Below the pieces are notes generated by a model. The model had not been told where the DNA came from, searched no databases, and saw nothing but the letters and a program-made list of their open reading frames with translations. Shown piece after piece: positions 30,556 to 32,745 of a stretch of 32,745 nt of DNA. A program made the position numbers and the translations under genes. Origin of the DNA: Nitriliruptorales bacterium (GTDB lineage: Bacteria > Actinomycetota > Nitriliruptoria > Nitriliruptorales > Nitriliruptoraceae); the NCBI GenBank assembly GCA_024637135.1, contig JAGXFT010000130.1, positions 1 to 32,745 of the forward strand. The letters run 5' to 3'. How positions within the stretch are numbered: position 1 is the first letter of the stretch; each line of letters begins with the position of its first letter.

Positions 30556-32234
30556 GCAACGACAACCTGTCGGGGGGCCTCGATCGCGGGGGCGTCACCG
30601 TCACCTTCCTGGGCGGGCTGGGCGAGGTCGGTCGCAACATGGCCGCCCTCACCTGCGACGGCGACACCATCGTGGTGGACGTCGGCGTCTTCTTCCCCAA
30701 CCCCGAACACCTCGGCGTCGACCTGATCACGCCCGACTGGGGCGTGCTGGAGACCGAGAACGTCACCGCGGTGTTCCTCACCCACGGCCACCTCGACCAC
30801 ATCGGCGCGTTGCCGTACTTCTTGCGCGACTTCCCCGACGTGACCGTCTACGGCACCCGCCTGACGCTGGCGTTCGTCGAGGCGATCCTGGACGAGTGGG
30901 ACGACATCACCGACGTCGACCTGGTCGAGATCGCCCCGACCGACATCGTCGAACACGGCCCCTACACGGTCGAGGTCGTGCAGGTGAGCCACTCGATCCC
31001 CGACGGCTGCGCGTACGCCATCACCACCGACCACGGCACGATCGTCCACACCGGGGACTTCAAGCTCGACCAGACCCCGATCGACGACCTGCCGACCGAC
31101 CTCGCCCACTTCGCGCGCCTGGGCGACCACGGCGTCGACCTGCTGCTGGCCGACTCGACCAACGCACACCTGCCGGGCCACGTCCCCACCGAACGCACCG
31201 TCGGGGCGACGATCCTCGAGGAGCTGCGCAACGCCGAGGGACTGGTCGTCGTCGCGTCGTTCGCCAGCCACGTCCACCGCATCCAGCAGGTGCTGGACGC
31301 GGCCGAGCAGGTCGGGCGATACCACTGTTTCGTCGGACGCTCGATGGTCAAGAACATGGCCATCGCCCAGAAACTGGGCTACCTGCACGTCAACAGTGAC
31401 AACGAGATCGAGCTCGGCGAGGTCTCGAAGTACCCGCCGGACAAGGTGATCGTGGTCTCCACCGGCAGCCAGGGCGAGCCCTACTCGGCGCTGTCGTTGA
31501 TGGCGGCCGGCGACCACCGCCGGGTCGCGGTCGGCGAGGGTGACCTGGTCATCCTCGCGTCCAGCCTGATCCCCGGCAACGAACATGCCGTGTTCCGTTC
31601 GATCAACGGGCTCGCGCGTCGGGGCGCCCGGGTCGTGCACAAGGGCCTGGCCGACGTGCACGTCTCCGGTCACGCCATGCGCGACGACCTGATCCTGTTC
31701 CACAACATCGTCGAGCCCGAGTACGTCGTACCGGTGCATGGTGAGTTCCGGCACATGGCCGCCCACCGTGACCTCGCGATCGCGTCGGGCTGCCCGGCCG
31801 AGCAGGTGCTGGTGTGCAGCGACGGGGACACCGTGCTGTTGAAGGACGGCGTGGTGACCCGTGGCGACCGCGTCCCCGCCGGCCAGGTCTACATCGACGG
31901 GCTGCTGCCCGACGTCGGCCCGGCCGTGTTGCGCCACCGTCGTCGCCTGGCCGAGGACGGCGTGGTCGTCGCGGTCGTCACCGTCGACACCCAGCGGGGC
32001 GAACTGGTCGGCGAGATCATGCTCCAGCAGCACGGTGTGGTGTACGAGGACGAGTCCGCCCACGTGCTGGACGAGGCCATCGCGGCCATCACCGCCGAAC
32101 TGGGCAACATGCCCGACAAGCGCTGGAACGACATCGACGCCGTCCGCCGCCAGGTGATCCAGGCACTGGGTCGCTACTGGAAGCAGAACGTCGGTCGCCG
32201 CCCGTTCATCATGCCGGTCGTCCTCGAGGCCTGA
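30552..32234 (+). CDS. rnj: Ribonuclease J
   Basis: 560 aa; ATG at 30552 overlaps the dapA stop. Metallo-beta-lactamase/beta-CASP nuclease with 5'-3' exo- and endonuclease activity in mRNA decay and rRNA maturation. The zinc motif HGHLDH (His78-His83) is intact, followed by HSIPDGCAYAI, HTGDFKLD and ADSTNA. The beta-CASP region has FVGRSMVKNMAIA and the final motifs appear in STGSQGEP, HVSGHA and PVHGEFRH. The C-terminal domain ends KQNVGRRPFIMPVVLEA, as in actinobacterial RNase J. Two strong hairpins follow the stop. Confidence 0.95.
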   Translation: MSNDNLSGGLDRGGVTVTFLGGLGEVGRNMAALTCDGDTIVVDVGVFFPNPEHLGVDLITPDWGVLETENVTAVFLTHGHLDHIGALPYFLRDFPDVTVYGTRLTLAFVEAILDEWDDITDVDLVEIAPTDIVEHGPYTVEVVQVSHSIPDGCAYAITTDHGTIVHTGDFKLDQTPIDDLPTDLAHFARLGDHGVDLLLADSTNAHLPGHVPTERTVGATILEELRNAEGLVVVASFASHVHRIQQVLDAAEQVGRYHCFVGRSMVKNMAIAQKLGYLHVNSDNEIELGEVSKYPPDKVIVVSTGSQGEPYSALSLMAAGDHRRVAVGEGDLVILASSLIPGNEHAVFRSINGLARRGARVVHKGLADVHVSGHAMRDDLILFHNIVEPEYVVPVHGEFRHMAAHRDLAIASGCPAEQVLVCSDGDTVLLKDGVVTRGDRVPAGQVYIDGLLPDVGPAVLRHRRRLAEDGVVVAVVTVDTQRGELVGEIMLQQHGVVYEDESAHVLDEAIAAITAELGNMPDKRWNDIDAVRRQVIQALGRYWKQNVGRRPFIMPVVLEA

Positions 32235-32240
32235 TCGACT

Positions 32241-32265
32241 GCCTCCCGGTCCGCTGCCGGGGAGG
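32241..32265 (+). terminator. Terminator of the dapA-rnj operon, first hairpin
   Basis: GCCTCCCGG pairs with CCGGGGAGGC (9 bp with one bulged G) around TCCGCTG, 6 bp after the rnj stop. Confidence 0.5.
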
Positions 32266-32276
32266 CCGTCAGGTCT

Positions 32277-32301
32277 CCCCCGTGCCCTCTCCGCACGGGG
32301 G
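32277..32301 (+). terminator. Terminator of the dapA-rnj operon, second hairpin
   Basis: CCCCCGTGC/GCACGGGGG form a perfect 9-bp stem around a 7-base loop. No U-run, but very stable. Confidence 0.55.
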
Positions 32302-32333
32302 TGCGCGCCGCCCGTGCACCATCGTGGGGGACC

Positions 32334-32362
32334 TTGACGGCGATGAGGCCTCCAACGAGGAT
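32334..32362 (+). promoter_or_regulatory. Promoter-like pair TTGACG-N17-GAGGAT
   Basis: TTGACG (32334-32339) matches the -35 consensus in five of six bases. GAGGAT (32357-32362) follows after exactly 17 bp and resembles the TAGGAT box before dapA. It would start transcription near 32369, 185 bp before the next start codon. Confidence 0.4.
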
Positions 32363-32466
32363 CGGGGCGCCGGTTCGTGCGAATTCGAGGGGCCCACGCG
32401 GGCGGGGTGCGTGACCCGTATCACCGAATCGGTCCGCAGCCTCTCGTCGAGGTGATGGCCGGTCCG

Positions 32467-32491
32467 CGCGGGCCCCACCGGGCCCGCGTTT
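32467..32491 (+). terminator. Intrinsic terminator or attenuator before the last gene
   Basis: CGCGGGCCC/GGGCCCGCG form a perfect 9-bp stem with a CACC loop, followed by TTT. This is the most classical terminator in the window, yet it lies 62 bp upstream of a start codon and downstream of a promoter-like sequence. Confidence 0.55.
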
Positions 32492-32553
32492 CCCCACCGG
32501 TCAGGTGACAGCGCCCGAGGCGCCGCCGCTCGGGTGCGGGAGGTGGACATCCC

Positions 32554-32745
32554 ATGAACATCGGCTTCCTGCGCAGTCCGTGGTTCCGCTCGATCGCCGG
32601 CGTCACGGCGGTGTTATTCGTGGTTGTCGGCCTCATTCTGGCCAACCGCGACACGACCACTGTCGAGATTGATGCCGGGCCAACCCCGGGGCCGTCGGAG
32701 TCGCCGGGCGCCACCGAAACCCAGACGGATGCCGGTGGATCCGCC
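32554..32745 (+). CDS. N-terminus of a single-pass membrane or secreted protein (partial)
   Basis: 64 codons to the window edge, no stop. ATG at 32554 with GGGAGG 10 bp upstream. Residues 1-12 carry Arg (FLRSPWFRS), then one hydrophobic helix (about 14-30, AGVTAVLFVVVGLILAN), then a Thr/Pro/Glu/Ser-rich hydrophilic stretch. This is a signal anchor or uncleaved signal followed by a flexible extracytoplasmic linker. The helix codons (GTG TTA TTC GTG GTT) are AT-richer than the surroundings. The function cannot be told from this fragment. In many actinobacteria ftsK lies after rnj; nothing here identifies it as such. Confidence 0.6.
   Translation, partial: MNIGFLRSPWFRSIAGVTAVLFVVVGLILANRDTTTVEIDAGPTPGPSESPGATETQTDAGGSA

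Larger units (their letters stand above)
32235..32553. other. Intergenic region rich in hairpins, possible small transcript
   Basis: No protein gene of convincing quality. It holds two terminators for rnj, a promoter-like pair at 32334-32362 and a third terminator with a T-run at 32467-32491, each listed separately. The stretch 32363-32466 does not fold as a tRNA by eye. Confidence 0.5.

Noticed and set aside
32363-32466. tRNA gene after rnj, suggested by a GGTTCG sequence
   Set aside because: No acceptor, D or anticodon stems can be paired at the right distances.
32554-32745. ftsK, often found after rnj in actinobacteria
   Set aside because: Only one hydrophobic helix followed by a Thr/Pro/Glu/Ser-rich stretch is visible, unlike the multi-helix start of FtsK.

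Overview
The window is very GC-rich (about 70% by eye), densely coded and uses many GTG starts. Genes in a run are joined by ATGA/GTGA stop-start overlaps. The gene set points to an actinobacterium: a dapA-RNase J pair, a BTAD/SARP-STAND-WD40 regulator, a long ThyX-family protein, an actinobacterial-type PHA operon and TAGGGT-like -10 boxes. A deep-branching heterotrophic lineage such as Nitriliruptoria/Euzebya is a guess only; no rRNA or tRNA was found to place it.

Layout. 1-3.0 kb (+): tail of a CoA-transferase-like subunit, a secreted alpha/beta-hydrolase preceded by two palindromic operators, and an acyl-CoA dehydrogenase. 3.0-7.2 kb (-): an operon of phaC (PHA synthase), phaZ (intracellular PHA depolymerase), a second acyl-CoA dehydrogenase paralogous to the first, and a DUF2237 protein. 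7.4-8.2 kb (-): a broken molybdenum hydroxylase in which the start of the large subunit runs directly into the end of the [2Fe-2S] subunit. 8.4-9.6 kb (-): an M20 amidohydrolase, divergent from a glutathionyl-hydroquinone-reductase-like protein at 9.7-10.8 kb (+) with a palindromic operator over its start region. 10.9-17.9 kb (+): a complete dipeptide/oligopeptide ABC importer (lipoprotein, two permeases, two ATPases) with a co-transcribed amidase; a REP-like palindrome lies inside the 5' coding part of the second ATPase gene.

17.9-20.8 kb (-): a four-gene signalling module of two small membrane proteins (one very His-rich), an OmpR-type response regulator and a histidine kinase, preceded by three 11-bp direct repeats of the kind OmpR/PhoB regulators bind. 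20.9-22.4 kb (-): an alpha/beta-hydrolase translationally coupled to a small AAA ATPase fragment with a degenerate P-loop. 22.6-27.0 kb (+): a glyoxalase-like (VOC) protein, a membrane protein with a fourfold Ala-rich repeat, and a BTAD-nSTAND1-WD40 gene whose NTPase and propeller parts meet out of frame. 27.0-32.7 kb: a long two-part ThyX-like protein (+), a membrane protein (-), the dapA-rnj operon (+) and the start of a single-pass membrane protein (+) after a terminator-rich gap that may encode a small transcript.

The left half deals with acyl-CoA, storage polyester and amide/peptide scavenging; the right half with signalling and core housekeeping. No CRISPR array, insertion sequence, phage or intact defence system is evident. 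The most unusual signals are the two internal-deletion-like chimeric genes, the REP-like element tolerated within a coding region, and the His-rich two-component module with an apparent autoregulatory box.
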